Notes under the pieces: generated by a model
The model's database searches: none
Seen by the model: only the letters and a program-made list of their open reading frames with translations
Told to the model about the DNA's origin: nothing
Made by a program: the position numbers and the translations under genes
Part shown: positions 10,373 to 21,149 of the stretch, in pieces
Layout: each line of letters opens with the position of its first letter
Numbering within the stretch: the stretch's first letter is position 1
Assembly: GCA_013397795.1 (NCBI GenBank)
Contig: VZTJ01005471.1
Span: 443,653 to 507,652, forward strand
Direction: 5' to 3'
Source of the DNA: Orthonyx spaldingii
Lineage: Eukaryota > Chordata > Aves > Passeriformes > Orthonychidae
DNA: 64,000 bases

Positions 10373-13300
10373 AGAGCAGGAGTGCAGGTATCGTGCCAGG
10401 AAGGCTTAATGGGGAAGCTCCTGCCCGTTTGGGCCCTTGCTCAGGAAGTCTGTGCTTGGTTTGGAAAGAATTTTTTAACGTTTTTTGTAATGCATGTTAG
10501 GGCTGCATCCAAAAAATCTGCGGAGAACCTTTGGCTCCAAAGGAGGTGATGAAAGAGTAGAGGCCGTCAACACCACTTAAGATTTAAACCTTGATGTCTA
10601 CAGATATCTTGTTACTGAGTTTACTGGAGTAAAACAAAGAGTTAAATCTGTAAAGTGAAGTATGCACTTTTAAATATCTCATAAATTGCTTGTAACTGCA
10701 CAAAATACCGCAGGGTGCATGTGAGCACCCCCACATGAAGCTGAATTGCAGCCAGATAAAATATCCTGCAGCTTTTGCTGATAATCCTGATGAAAGAGCA
10801 GCTTATTGTAATAGAAAGAAAATGTAGGAAAGATTTGTGGATAAGTGACGATTCTAAGTCAGTGACCTGGGGGAGGACATGATGCAAACAACATTATTTG
10901 ATGAATTGTTGAAAGCTGTAAAGGGAAGAGTGGCAAACCTTTTTAGATAATTTCCAAAGTCTGGCCAGTACATGTATATATATATAAGTTAATATATCTG
11001 ATTCTGCTTTATCATAGAACTGCAGTGTGACAACATAGCTAGGTTAGTCAAACCCTGATGCACAGAGGCAATGATTAAAATACCCATGTAAAAGAGATGA
11101 ATGTTCTGGAAAATAGATGAAGGATGAATGAAGGGTAAACTTCGTTGGACTCATAAAACTACTCACTAGGGGTCATCTTCACCTGAAAACCTCTTTAATG
11201 GGGCATTTATTTTAAATTTAAGACACTAGAAATATTTCCAACTCCTAAGAAGTAGCCTAATGAATGGACATTTATTTCAACATTGACTTTACTGTAGCTG
11301 TAAATAAACTGCAGACTCTCCCAGGTAAGATCAGTAGATGGTTTTGAATGATGGCTGGTGGAAAAGACAGCAAGCTAAACAAACCAGTGTTCTCATGTTT
11401 AGGTTGGCAACATTAATATCATCAATCCTGTGCTTTCAAAAATAATGTCTGGACTCTCCCTCCCCCCACTTCCATTATTAGATTTACTTAAAAAATCAGG
11501 ATAATTTTAAATATTGCAATTCTGGATATGCCTGTTTTTCTTAGAAGGGCATAGTTTCTGTGAGTGGGGAAAAAAGATCACATTTAGGAGTTTTTCTTGG
11601 CGTCTCATGTGTATGGAACAAAATAATCCAGAGGTTCTCGTTTGTCATTTAAAAACATCAAGCATTGGAAGGCATGTGATTAGCTTTTGAAATCTAGAAA
11701 TAATGTACTGTCAAACGTATATAAATACAGATCATCTGAGTAATTTTTAAAAACAACATGCACAAAATTGAGAGATGATATTTTTATTCCAAACAGGAGG
11801 GTTCATAATCACAGACTTATCTCAAAATAGTAAGCAGTATACAATAAAACAAATTAATAATTTCAATATGAATAAAGCCTGTAAAGTCCTGTATTTTTAT
11901 GAAAAGATGATTATCAATTCTGTTAATGAGTTATTCTTAGGAGGAAAATGAATGTTTAAAGACTCAATTACAAGATAGCAAATATGACCTAAACATAGGT
12001 CATGCTCTTAAATCTGCACTATTTGTCTTTGAGGATGTTTCCCTGACAGGAGACTGCACCAGGTAGCAAGACACAGATAGGCATTTTGACTCTAGACCTG
12101 AGATTTCTGGGAAATGTAGTTTAGAAATAAGAAAGGGGGAAAAAAGCAGGTTTTTAAAATTATTTTATTTTATAGTCAGTTATTTTCAGTTAGTGAAATG
12201 ACAAGGTTTTTGGTTTTGCAATTAATGAAGCTACGAGATTTTTGTATTTGCAGTTAGTGAAAATGCAAGGTTTATGTGTGGTTACACGCAGTGATGCTAT
12301 TCTGGTCTGGGGCAATCCTGGAGGCATGTGCTTCTTCTGATGACAGAAATGCATTTAAGCATTTATCTGAGAGATTGTAAGTAATACGTTTGAAAGCAGT
12401 AAGATGAATTGCTAAAGGAGATTCACATGATTAAGCTGTATCACCAGTGATATACTGACAAATGAAAAAAGAAGTAAGCTCATCCATGTTGTGGTCAAGC
12501 CACAAGTGGGAAGTGAGTAATTTCCACACTGCTCAAATTAGAAACAAGTAAATTCTCTCCCAGTGTCTGGCAATGAAGCCAGAACATGAATGGATGGAGA
12601 TGAGGAAAGGTAAGTGGAAACCTCACGATGCCTTAGAACTCCAGATGTTGATGTCTGGCTCACTTGGAGGAGAGAACTATCATCACATTTTATTTGTCAA
12701 TTAATGCTCTTTCCGCCCTATATTTCTGTTGCTTATTCTTACCAAGGTGCCCTGGCTTCTTACAATGAAAAGTGCATCTCTGGAGGGTTACCTGAAGAAG
12801 GAATCCAAAGGACCCTGCAACTCTAGACTCACAATCCTGCTATATACAATAGGGATAAAGCCAGTATCTAGTAAGGGGGCAGCTGCAGTGGTGAAAAACC
12901 TACAATAGGCCCTGGTAGACTTTTTTCTATGGCAATTAAAGGGTAGGAAGGTTTCTGTCATAATGCTGCTAAGAAGCAATCTTCCCTTGATAGAAGCATT
13001 GATAGAAGAGTGCCATGCTCCCTATCTACAAGCTCATCCCCAAGTTCAGCACTGTGGCCACTTTGGACTTACACTGGGATGCTGCCATGGTGACAAACAC
13101 TCTGTGGGTCTCACTGTGTCTGAACCAAAGGAAATATGGTGCTTACCTCAGTGAGATTTCAAGGTTTCTCTCTGTGATGCAAACTGTTATTGTTAGTTGT
13201 GTTTGAAATCTACAGTGATGCAATTTCACTGGGACAGAACATCAGGCCAAGCACACGGAAGAGGTAGAGCTTTAGTCTTCTCAGGCTGTTTATCAATGCT

Positions 13301-15956
13301 TATTGGTTTGCAACTCAGAAGCTAAAAAGCATTTTGCACCAGATGGAGTAAGGTTACACTAGAGAAGATTAGCTAGGAAGAAAAGACTGCTTAACAATGT
13401 GCAGCTTCCCTTGCAATATTTACAAAAATTGCAGTGCTCAATAGACAGGTGAAACAAAATTAGTATATCACATAAAACTATTCAGTCCCTTAGCTTTTGA
13501 AAGATGATTTTAAAGGTTAAGTGTAATCTAAACCCACCATGGTATCTTTTGTAGTCATCTTGCAAAACCATAGATAACAAAAAAGATGTTTGCCCACCTA
13601 GACATGTCTGAGAATATAATTACAAAATAGGAATGAGCATGCAAATCACAGCAAAAATTACTTCTAAGTCCTGATTTTTCCTTTGTTGCATCATATGTAG
13701 TTGTAGGGCCTAGAGACTTGCTGATTACAGATTAAATTACTAGTCTAAATTTATTTTATCTTGATTCCAGTACAAATCTTGCTAAACTCAATATTTAGTT
13801 TGCATTCATTTGGATTTCTTTAGTAGAGCTGCCTTAGGCAAGTCCTGGACTTGGTTGAGTTCAATGATGATGTCTCACTGTATTAGCTGAAGCATGGGAT
13901 AAAAGTTCAAGGAACTTCAAAATCTACAGTCTCAAACTTTAAGTCTGTGAATTGCTGTACTGATTAGAAATGTGCAGAGGCTCCTTTCATCAGACATTTG
14001 CTTCATGAGGACCAGGGAGAACACTTGTTTCTGCAGGATAGGATGAAAGGGCTTGCTTCAGGAAATACAGCCTAGAGACAACTGCTCTGGGTGTTCCTCT
14101 AAACTCCTGGATGCAAACTCCATCTCTTCTGATCAAGCTAGATGCTTTCTGAAATGCTTTCAGAAGAAGCTGGGAAGCATCTCACCATGCCCTATGAAAG
14201 TGAAAGGAATTTTCGCAGCACAGTGATTGAAGTCACAGAATCATAGGCCTCATGTCTAAACGGAATATAGATGTTTGTAGCCTGTGGTAGGATCCTGTAC
14301 TACTAAATCTCTGTAGATGATTACTTAACTTGATCTTTAATCTTGACAATATTTGCCATTAAACTAATTTTGTCTAAATGCTGCTCAAGTCCATTTATCA
14401 TAAGTCCATGTACTACATTTCCTTACCTTGCTGTCTTTGCAACGTGTTTTTACACATTTGAAGACTGTTACACTCTCCCTACTCACTTCATGTTTCTGTT
14501 AAATAAAGCAACACAACCTTTCCTCATGGATCATGTACTTCATTGTTGTAGTGGATCATCTTCCTGTTGTTCACCTCTGTGTCATCTTTAGCTGATCTAT
14601 GTCCTTATTGAAGTTCACTGCCCAGAAGACAATTTCATACATGAGTCTGGACTTCCTACTGCTACAGAGTAGCAGGATACATTCCCATACAACATGCCTG
14701 TTTATTCATAGTATTTCTCCTTTTTTGCAACCATATGTTATTGATGACTCACATTCCTTTTTAACTGCCCAACCTTTTTCTGCAGAGAATTTTTCAAAGT
14801 ACAAAGCCAGTAAAGCTACAGTTAGCAAGGGAGGAGTTTGTGAGAAAGTCTGTTATTCCATTTCATGCTGGTATTCCAGATATGTGTACCATACCTCTGC
14901 TTGAACAGTGCCTCTCAGCTTGGATGAAACAAGTAAACAGAAATGTTCAAACCAGCATTTACCTGTAAATATGAAACACATGAAGCAACTGAGCACGGAC
15001 AACTGTGTTACTTATTAATCTTAATTAGGTGTCTGCTAAACTGGTGGAGGCTTAATAGGCTTGGGAATTACAAGGAGATGGATAACTTGAGAAAGTGGAA
15101 CATATTCCAGGTAATGAGATGTAAAAGAGAGGAAAGAAAAAGAGGGAGAGAAACAGGGAAGGAACTGAGACGAAAGCCAGTGGTAGTAACACACACAAAG
15201 ATGTGACTAGATGCTGTTTTGTGTAAAATCAAGTGAGAGCAGAACTAAGAGACTGGTGGACAGGTCAGTTGCAGTGGAAGACTGGATTCAGACCTTGACT
15301 ATGGTGCAGGTTTTATTGCCATTAATTGGTGCTGGACACCACGCCAGATGCACATGCCAAAAGCATAATCTCATCTCAGATAGGTTTGGTACTGCTGAAT
15401 CAAAGCTCAAACACCAGGTGGTTGAGAACACATCTCAGCATCAGAAACTCACTGAAAGACATCCCGAGTCTCAAAAAAAGCTCTGGCATCAGAGAGTGGG
15501 TTTGGTAGTCTCTCAGAAAGAAGGAACATCTTAGACCTAGGAAGCAGGTGGGTAAATGAAATAGGGTGATTTAAGGAAATACTTCATGTGCAAAGGCCTG
15601 GTAACATATGTACACAATATTAAAGACTAGTAGTAAGTGCATATATCTTAAGATGTACATATGTTAAGAACATGCGTAAATTGTGTGTAAGATCCTGATC
15701 AGATGCAAGATACCTATCTTTGTGTGCTTCTTTTTTTTCATTTATCTTCTTTTAGTTATTTTCCCCTCCTTCTTTTTTAACCCCATATGCTCTGGGTGTT
15801 TCCCCTAAGGAACATTTTTGTGCAGTTGTTTTCATAGTGGTAGATGGGGCCTTCATCTACAACTGCGTGGAGCAACAGTGCCAGAGAGTGGTTGGCTGGG
15901 ATAAATGCAGCCGGATTTGCCTTGTAGTTAAGCGTTCGAGACTTACAACAAGAACA
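10373..15956. other. Intergenic AT-rich DNA
   Basis: About 5.6 kb with no supported gene. Open frames such as those at 14343-14904 and 15211-15534 are near the length expected by chance in AT-rich DNA and resemble no family I know. A purine-rich patch lies near 15115-15170. A possible very decayed CR1 tail near 14236 is too short to annotate. Confidence 0.55.
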
Positions 15957-16026
15957 CACAGAATCATAGAATATCCTGAGCTGGAAGGGAACCACAAGGA
16001 TCATTGAAGTCCAGCTCCTGGTCCAG
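15957..16026 (-). mobile_element. CR1 3' end fragment
   Basis: cacagaatcatagaatatcc followed by gagctggaagggaaccacaa and a tccagctcctggtcc remnant. Minus orientation, about 70 bases, heavily 5'-truncated. Confidence 0.88.
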
Positions 16027-17515
16027 TGGTTGATCTAAGCAGTACAGAAAGAAGAGAAAGGCATGTAAAGTGGCCTGTCACAGAGTAATTATCCCTGTTG
16101 TTGTCTGCATTCTCCAGAAATTTCATGGGATTTACTCTGATTTTGAACGCTATTCTTGGAAAGATGCTAGGGAAGATGATGTGAGCTGTGACCAAAGCTT
16201 CCTTTCCCCTTTGGTCCTGCTTGCTCTTACTTCCATTTACAGAGCTGTACAGGCTGCAAGGTGTTCCCATACTGTGGGGATTGCTCCTCCTGCTTGGGCA
16301 GAGTTCCCTGTTCATGAAACCCAATAAGCCCCAGGTCACAGAAACAGCGCTGTGTCCCTCATGGCACAGCCTGGAATAAATGGGACCCATGCCTGGGCCA
16401 GTGAATCTCATTCCCATCATCTTCATTTTTTTAAGAGATGGACACCCAAGTTATGCTTGAATACCTGCACCCAGTAATTACCCCCTGTTGACTAATCTTT
16501 CAGATTCACAGCCTGACTGGTGACTTCTGAAGGTCTCTTGGATTCTCCTCCCTAGGTGAAGGAAAACACTCTCCAGCTGGAGTGGGAGTAAATACATTTG
16601 TGATGGATTGGGAAAGCTGAAGCCCAATAGGGCTTTGAAATATTTTACCACAGGAACCACTTTATCAAAAGGCTGTGGGGAGGTGTGGGAGGGGTGTGGA
16701 GACCAGCAGCAGTGTGCATAGGTGACCTTTCCTTTGGCAGGTTTTGGAGGTGTGAATGTTGAGCTTCTTCAGCAGAAGGTCAGTGGGTGAGAAAGTGAAT
16801 TACTGAATTTTCAATTGTCTATATCCCCTGCTATGCCAATAGTTTTGGATGAGTAATAAATAAGAATTGTGCACTGGAAGAGCATTCAGAAAATGGTTTC
16901 AACCCACATCTACCAATGTTTTTGTATTTAGGAATATTACCTTGTGTCCAGAAAGTCGTTTGGCATTACTGAGGTGGTATTTGTCAAAGGAATTCAACGG
17001 GCTTTATATATTTTGCACATAAAAGAATTAGGTGAATCTCTGAATACTAATGTGAGAATTAACCATTTTAATATTCTACAGGGTTTTTTTCTTAAATCAC
17101 AGAATTATTAAGCTTCATTAAATCTTCTTATTCTCAGCCTATGTTTTCAGAAATAGTCAAATTGATGTCTGAAGGGAAGAAAATCTATCATTTTCTCCCA
17201 GTCCAGGCTCTTCAAATCAATTAGCTGAAGGTAACAGTGGAGTAAGGGTCAAAAATACAGAATTTTTTTGCTCTCCAAACGATGCTACAATCTAGTCTTG
17301 TTTCTGTTGTTGAAACTTCTTGGGTTTGCATGAAGAATATTCACTAGTTCGCAGAAGCAAGTGGGATATGCTAGCCTGATGGTCAGCATGCAGACACTGA
17401 GGAGACAGAGACAATATGAGTTGCATTCCCACTTGTGAGAAAACGGGCAAACAGGTACGAGAGGTCTGTAGAGGAGAGGGAGAGCTGTAACAATAAACAG
17501 TTGTGGTGCTGAGCC
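16027..17515. other. Intergenic non-coding DNA
   Basis: No gene recognised. The open frame running leftward from 16426 starts in unique sequence and ends inside the CR1 fragment, with no family resemblance, so I do not call it. Confidence 0.55.
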
Positions 17516-18300
17516 CCCCACTCCTTCTCCTAATCCCCCTGGCCGGGGAATGCCCGGTTCCTGCACACGGTCTCACACGCGGGTTCCGGACCCACGCCCG
17601 GGTTTGTGCGTGGGTGCGGGGCAAAGGACAGGGAGGTGGCGCAGGGGCAGCTCCCAGGTGCTGCGCTCCTATAGCCGGCGGCCGCGGGGTCCGGTCTGCA
17701 CGTCCCGGCAGCGCCGGCACTCCCGAGCGCGTCCCAGCCCGGCAGGACGGGGCTGCCCCGCTCCCTCCGCGCCCCGAGCCCCGCAGCGACCCCGCCTGCC
17801 GCCCAACGCCGCAGGGTGGCGCTGTGACCCCGCGGGACCGGCCGGGGCCGCCCGGACACATCCCGGGGCAGCCTCCGGACACATCCCGTGGCACATCCCC
17901 CGGGGCAGCCTCCGGACACATCCCGGGGCACATTCCCCGGGGCAGCCTCCGGACACATCCCGGGACACATTCCCCGGGGCAGCCTCCGGACACATCCCGG
18001 GACACATTCCCCGGGGCAGCCTCCGGACACATCCCGGGGTACATCCCCCGGGGCAGCCTCCGGACACAACCTGGGGCAGCCTCCGGACACATCCCGGGGA
18101 CAGCCTCCGGGAACATCCCCAGGACACATCCCCCGGGCACATCGCCGCGGCTCCCGCCCGCTGCCGCCGCTCGGGCCCGCCGCCGCCCCCGGCATCGCCC
18201 GGCCCTGCTGCCCGCCTCGTCCAGCCCCGGCCGCAGGGGAGACCTTTGCGTACCTCGCTCCTCTCGCCGCCGCATACCCGCGACTCTCGTGAGGGACACG
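17516..18300. promoter_or_regulatory. CpG-rich block 4, about 2.7-3.5 kb upstream of WNT7B exon 1a
   Basis: Abrupt GC/CpG-rich domain bounded by AT-rich sequence, with a 37-bp minisatellite in its right half. At least seven overlapping open frames occur on both strands, including several of over 250 codons. They all share the repeat and have no domain, so they are artefacts. It may be an upstream regulatory island of WNT7B or simply a GC-rich minisatellite locus. Confidence 0.55.
17853..18131. repeat. 37-bp GC-rich minisatellite
   Basis: Units starting at 17876, 17913, 17950, 17987 and 18024 are each 37 bases long. Each consists of cggacacatcccgggg plus a 14-base insert (of type acattccccggggc) plus agcctc. 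Shorter 23-24 base units lacking the insert begin at 17853, 18061 and 18084, with a decayed unit at the right edge. Because 37 is not a multiple of three, each successive unit shifts frame, and the same peptide-like pattern shows up in all three frames. Confidence 0.95.
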
Positions 18301-18477
18301 GCACTTGGTCTCCACAAAATTTCAAAAACCGGAAAAAAAGATTCACAGGTGGCGGGTGGTGGTGGGGCCGCATCGTGAATGACTTTTTGGTGTTGGTCGA
18401 AGAGTTTGGGAGGCAGCTCTGGGTAAAGTTACGAGGCTGTTGGAGACATAGTTCTGCAAAAGGGAAACATACAATCA
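18301..18477. other. Short non-coding spacer
   Basis: Unique sequence between the minisatellite-bearing GC block and a CR1 fragment. Nothing recognisable. Confidence 0.5.
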
Positions 18478-18600
18478 AAGAGTCACGGAATATTGAGTTG
18501 GAAGGGACCCACAAGGATCCTCAAAGTCCAACTCACGGATCTGCACAGGACAGCCCCAAGAATCACACCATGTGCATGGGATTCCTGTGATTCTGTGAAA
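18478..18600 (-). mobile_element. CR1 3' fragment, possibly composite
   Basis: Begins with a decayed CR1 3' tail complement (agagtcacggaatattgag), then ttggaagggacccacaagga and a tccaactcacgg stretch, giving minus orientation. At the right edge, 18580-18598 (gattcctgtgattctgtga) resembles a CR1 tail in the opposite orientation, so two fragments may abut here. Confidence 0.82.
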
Positions 18601-19924
18601 CACGGCCTCATCTTAACAAAACATTGCTTAAAAATAGTGGGGATGAAGGACGAAAAAACCTCTTATGTTGGGTCAGGAAAAAAAGTTGAATAAAGGACAT
18701 TTAAATACAAGGAAATGAGTGTGAAGGGAAGACTCGGCATTTTTTAAGGACAAATTGTCTGTAGTTGAATATTGATGACAGTGTAGCCGAGTGGACTGGA
18801 GGAGAGCTGGCTGCCTCCAAGAGCCGGAGCTTTGATTATTAAAGAATAAAACTGAGGAATGTGAGGGGAAAAGAGCCAAACCGATCCGCAGGCAGAGGAA
18901 TCGGAGCTGGCAGTGGAGTGGGAAGTCTCGGCCGCCTTTGTCTGTCCTGGGGGACTCGCTCTGAAACCCCCTTCCCGAGCACGACCCTCCTCTGTCCCGC
19001 TTCGCTTCCCCTTCCCCTCACAGGGACCGCCTTTGGGTCTCTGCATGATGCCTGGAGAGGACCCTGTCCTCGTGGGCTGCGTGGGTGATGGCAAGGTGCA
19101 GGCAGCCTTTGCTGTGGGAGCCTGAACATGACCTGCGATTTCACACTGCACCTCTTCAACAGCGGCAGCCTGGCTGGCCTTTAAAAAATCCTTTGTTTTC
19201 TCCGTCAGGATAGATACTTTACGATGAAGTTCTGTGTTCAGCCTCTTTTGCTTGCTTGTCACTGCCTGCTTTCCTTTCAGCCGTTCCTGGTGTGTGTTTA
19301 GCCGATTCTCTTTGAGAGATGCCTAGAGCCATCTGTGCTGACTGTTGCTACACGTATATGAATGTATGTGTAGGAGAGGGCAGAGGTGCACGAATTTTTC
19401 CGTATCTAACTCCCTACAGCCCACAGACTTGTGTCGGAGTGCTACTTAAGCGTGCATATGCATGCAGATCTGTGCCTCCGGATAGGCACACATTGTGTAG
19501 TAGACTGGAATAGATAATTCCACAGAATGCAGGAATAAACTGAGCAGCTCAGAAATCAGTGGCGAAGAAAAATAGGAAAAAAAAAAACCAAACCAAACAA
19601 AACTAGAGAGAAACAAAGGGAAAAAGAAAGAAAAGGAAACCTTGCTTCAGTCTTAATGCCTGAACACAAAGTGAGGTTTTGTCTCACCGTTTAATCTGTC
19701 TAGGAGCAGCAAATTGAATATCCTAAACTAGTGTTAGAAGCCAAGTATATCTGTTTCTCAAAGAAGGAAGCATGTTTTCTTACTGCAGAAAATTATATCA
19801 ATTTTGGTGGCAGACATTTGTGTCCAACAGCGTCAAATGGCTGAAGAAATAGTCTGGACACACGTTGCCTTTTAGGATACGGAGCTGCCAGCAAGTGGGG
19901 GTTAACTCCTGCCTCTGTTTGGTT
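18601..19924. other. Proximal upstream non-coding DNA
   Basis: Moderate GC patch at about 18880-19130 with open frames on both strands but no domain. The rest is AT-rich. It contains a GCTTTGATT motif near 18829 that fits a TCF/LEF core, which is common by chance. No exon recognised. Confidence 0.45.
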
Positions 19925-20246
19925 AGGAAAAAAAAAAGGGGGGGGGGGGGGAAAGGAAAAGGGGGAAGGAAANAAGGAAAGGAAAGGAAAGGAAAGGAAA
20001 GGAAAGGAAAGGAAAGGAAAGGAAAGGAAAGGAAAGGAAAGGAAAGGAAAGGAAAGGAAAGGAAAGGAAAGGAAAGGAAAGGAAAGGAAAGGAAAGGAAA
20101 GGAAAGGAAAGGAAAGGAAAGGAAAGGAAAGGAAAGGAAAGGAAAGGAAAGGAAAGGAAAGGAAAGGAAAAAAGAAAAGAGAAAAGACAAAAGGAAAAGA
20201 GAAAAGAAAAGAAAAGAAAAGAAAAGAAAAGAAAAGAAAAGAAAAG

Positions 20247-20277
<31 letters not shown>

Positions 20278-20283
20278 GAAAAG
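19925..20283 (+). repeat. 359-bp polypurine tract: A-run/G-run, (GGAAA)n and (GAAAA)n
   Basis: Every called base from 19925 to 20283 is A or G except a single C at 20188; 19973 is N. The tract starts with an A-run and a run of about 14 G, continues with roughly 40 GGAAA units to about 20170, and ends with about 15 GAAAA-type units. It sits about 700 bases upstream of the WNT7B exon 1a start codon. Long mirror-symmetric polypurine tracts can form intramolecular triplex DNA; a regulatory role here is inference. Confidence 0.97.
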
Positions 20284-20532
20284 TTTAACAGTTTCTTTTG
20301 CAAAGTCCGTACATTGCAAATCCAGCCGCGTTACCATAGTAGAGGAAATGAAAAAATGCTTCGGTTTGAGAGGACGAGTCCTTTATTTTCCTTATTGGAT
20401 ACGTTTCATGTGTTTTCCCCAACACTCCGGCTTAAGGACATGCCTTTTGAAACACAAACACACGCACAACTCGCACACGCACACACAGATAATATATGTA
20501 TTAGATCCTGACACATGCAGGGTGGAGGGAAA

Positions 20533-20537
20533 AGCGG

Positions 20538-20583
<46 letters not shown>

Positions 20584-20591
20584 AGAGAGAT
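20533..20591 (+). repeat. (GA)n microsatellite
   Basis: About 25 GA units with one interruption (gaagag) near 20579. It is preceded by a CA-rich patch at about 20454-20488. It lies just upstream of the inferred WNT7B exon 1a leader. GA repeats near promoters are known binding targets of GAGA-type factors, but no function can be read directly. Confidence 0.93.
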
Positions 20592-20820
20592 CCTCCTACC
20601 TGGAGCCATAGATTGCAAGATACGTAGTGTTACCTGGGGAAGTCAGAACAAGTAAAAACAGATTGAACTTCAGGGCTCTATGAGGCAGTTGATCAAGATC
20701 AGTGCTTGCTCATTCTTTCTCTCAGACTGTCTGTCTTGGGGTTTTGTTTTAGTGTTTGGAGCAGCCCTTTCAATTTTTTCTTCCTCTTTAGCTTTAATAT
20801 CGGAGCCGGTTTCGGTCACC

Positions 20821-20922
20821 ATGGCTCTGGGAAGAGCTGCCTATCTGCGCGGAGTTGACTTTTTACAGCTCGGCCGGCTTTGCTCCTGGGTAGCTTCAGC
20901 AATGCTCTTGACTGGAATTTAA
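20821..20922 (+). CDS. Upstream ORF of 33 codons in the exon 1a leader
   Basis: ATG in the context ggtcaccATGg, close to the optimal vertebrate initiation context (purine at -3, G at +4). It opens a 33-codon frame (MALGRAAYLRGVDFL...) that stops at 20920-20922, 59 bases before the WNT7B start. The same frame is open from an earlier ATG at 20680. If transcription starts upstream of 20821, this ORF would capture scanning ribosomes and lower Wnt-7b translation. No known peptide is recognised; a regulatory uORF is more likely than a functional protein. Confidence 0.35.
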   Translation: MALGRAAYLRGVDFLQLGRLCSWVASAMLLTGI

Positions 20923-20957
20923 TCGACAAGATCTGTTTGGCTTTTTGTGCAATTTTT

Positions 20958-20978
20958 ATGGCTCAGTCCATTTTCTAG
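20958..20978 (+). CDS. Six-codon upstream ORF just before the WNT7B start
   Basis: ATG at 20958 followed by five codons and TAG (peptide MAQSIF), ending three bases before the exon 1a start codon at 20982. The -3 base is T, a weak context, so it may be bypassed. So short an overlap-free spacing would favour leaky scanning over re-initiation. This is a direct sequence observation; its effect is inference. Confidence 0.35.
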   Translation: MAQSIF

Positions 20979-20981
20979 ATC

Positions 20982-21052
20982 ATGCACAGAAACTTTCGGA
21001 AGTGGATTTTCTACGTGTTTCTATGCTTTGGAGTCATCTATGTCAAATTAGG
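20982..21052 (+). CDS. WNT7B: WNT7B first coding exon 1a (canonical start)
   Basis: Encodes MHRNFRKWIFYVFLCFGVIY then VKL plus two bases (GG) of a split codon, followed by a GTAAGT donor at 21053. The peptide matches the start of mammalian Wnt-7b as I know it, with isoleucine for leucine before YVKLG. It forms most of the signal peptide: a basic n-region (HRNFRK) and a hydrophobic core (WIFYVFLCFGVIYV). Wnt-7b is a secreted, palmitoleated, cysteine-rich ligand for Frizzled/LRP receptors. It works in lung, kidney and skeletal growth and, with GPR124 and RECK, in brain angiogenesis. The start has A at -3. The rest of the protein (exons 2-4) is not in this window. Identification is firm; the exon is clearly incomplete as a gene. 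Confidence 0.95.
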
Positions 21053-21149
21053 GTAAGTCCTCGAGCACGACAAATCTCCTTGGCTTTTGGGTCACGTTAG
21101 TGCAGAGTAGGGAGCAAAATACTGCAAAGGAGAAAAAACATAAGGAAAA

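Larger units (their letters stand above)
20600..20981 (+). promoter_or_regulatory. WNT7B: Inferred WNT7B exon 1a 5' leader and proximal promoter
   Basis: The stretch directly before the exon 1a start codon is moderately GC/T-mixed and less repetitive than the sequence to its left. No TATA box is evident, so the transcription start cannot be placed from sequence. The region includes an AUG in a strong context at 20821 and a second short upstream ORF ending three bases before the WNT7B start. In mammals the WNT7B promoter is reported to respond to NKX2-1, GATA6 and FOXA2 in lung epithelium; whether their sites are conserved here I cannot judge. Confidence 0.45.

Noticed and set aside
14236..14262. 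Possible CR1 tail (cacagaatcatagg)
   Set aside because: Only the tail motif is present, with no CR1 body following; too short to separate from chance.
15925..15945. GTTCGAGAC resembling a tRNA B box
   Set aside because: No matching A box, acceptor stem or cloverleaf could be drawn around it.
16001..16426. 141-codon frame on the minus strand
   Set aside because: It runs into a CR1 fragment and has no family resemblance.
17292..18590. Several long overlapping open frames (over 250 codons) on both strands
   Set aside because: All draw their length from the 37-bp minisatellite and the stop-poor CpG block. The repeat shifts frame each unit, there is no domain, and both strands are equally open.
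19798..20611. Long Phe/Leu/Ser-rich frame (minus) and Lys/Glu/Gly-rich frame (plus)
   Set aside because: These are translations of the GGAAA/GAAAA polypurine tract, not genes.
1..20981. Search for let-7 hairpins of the WNT7B neighbourhood
   Set aside because: The let-7 cluster lies near WNT7B in mammals, but I saw no gaggtagtag core here.
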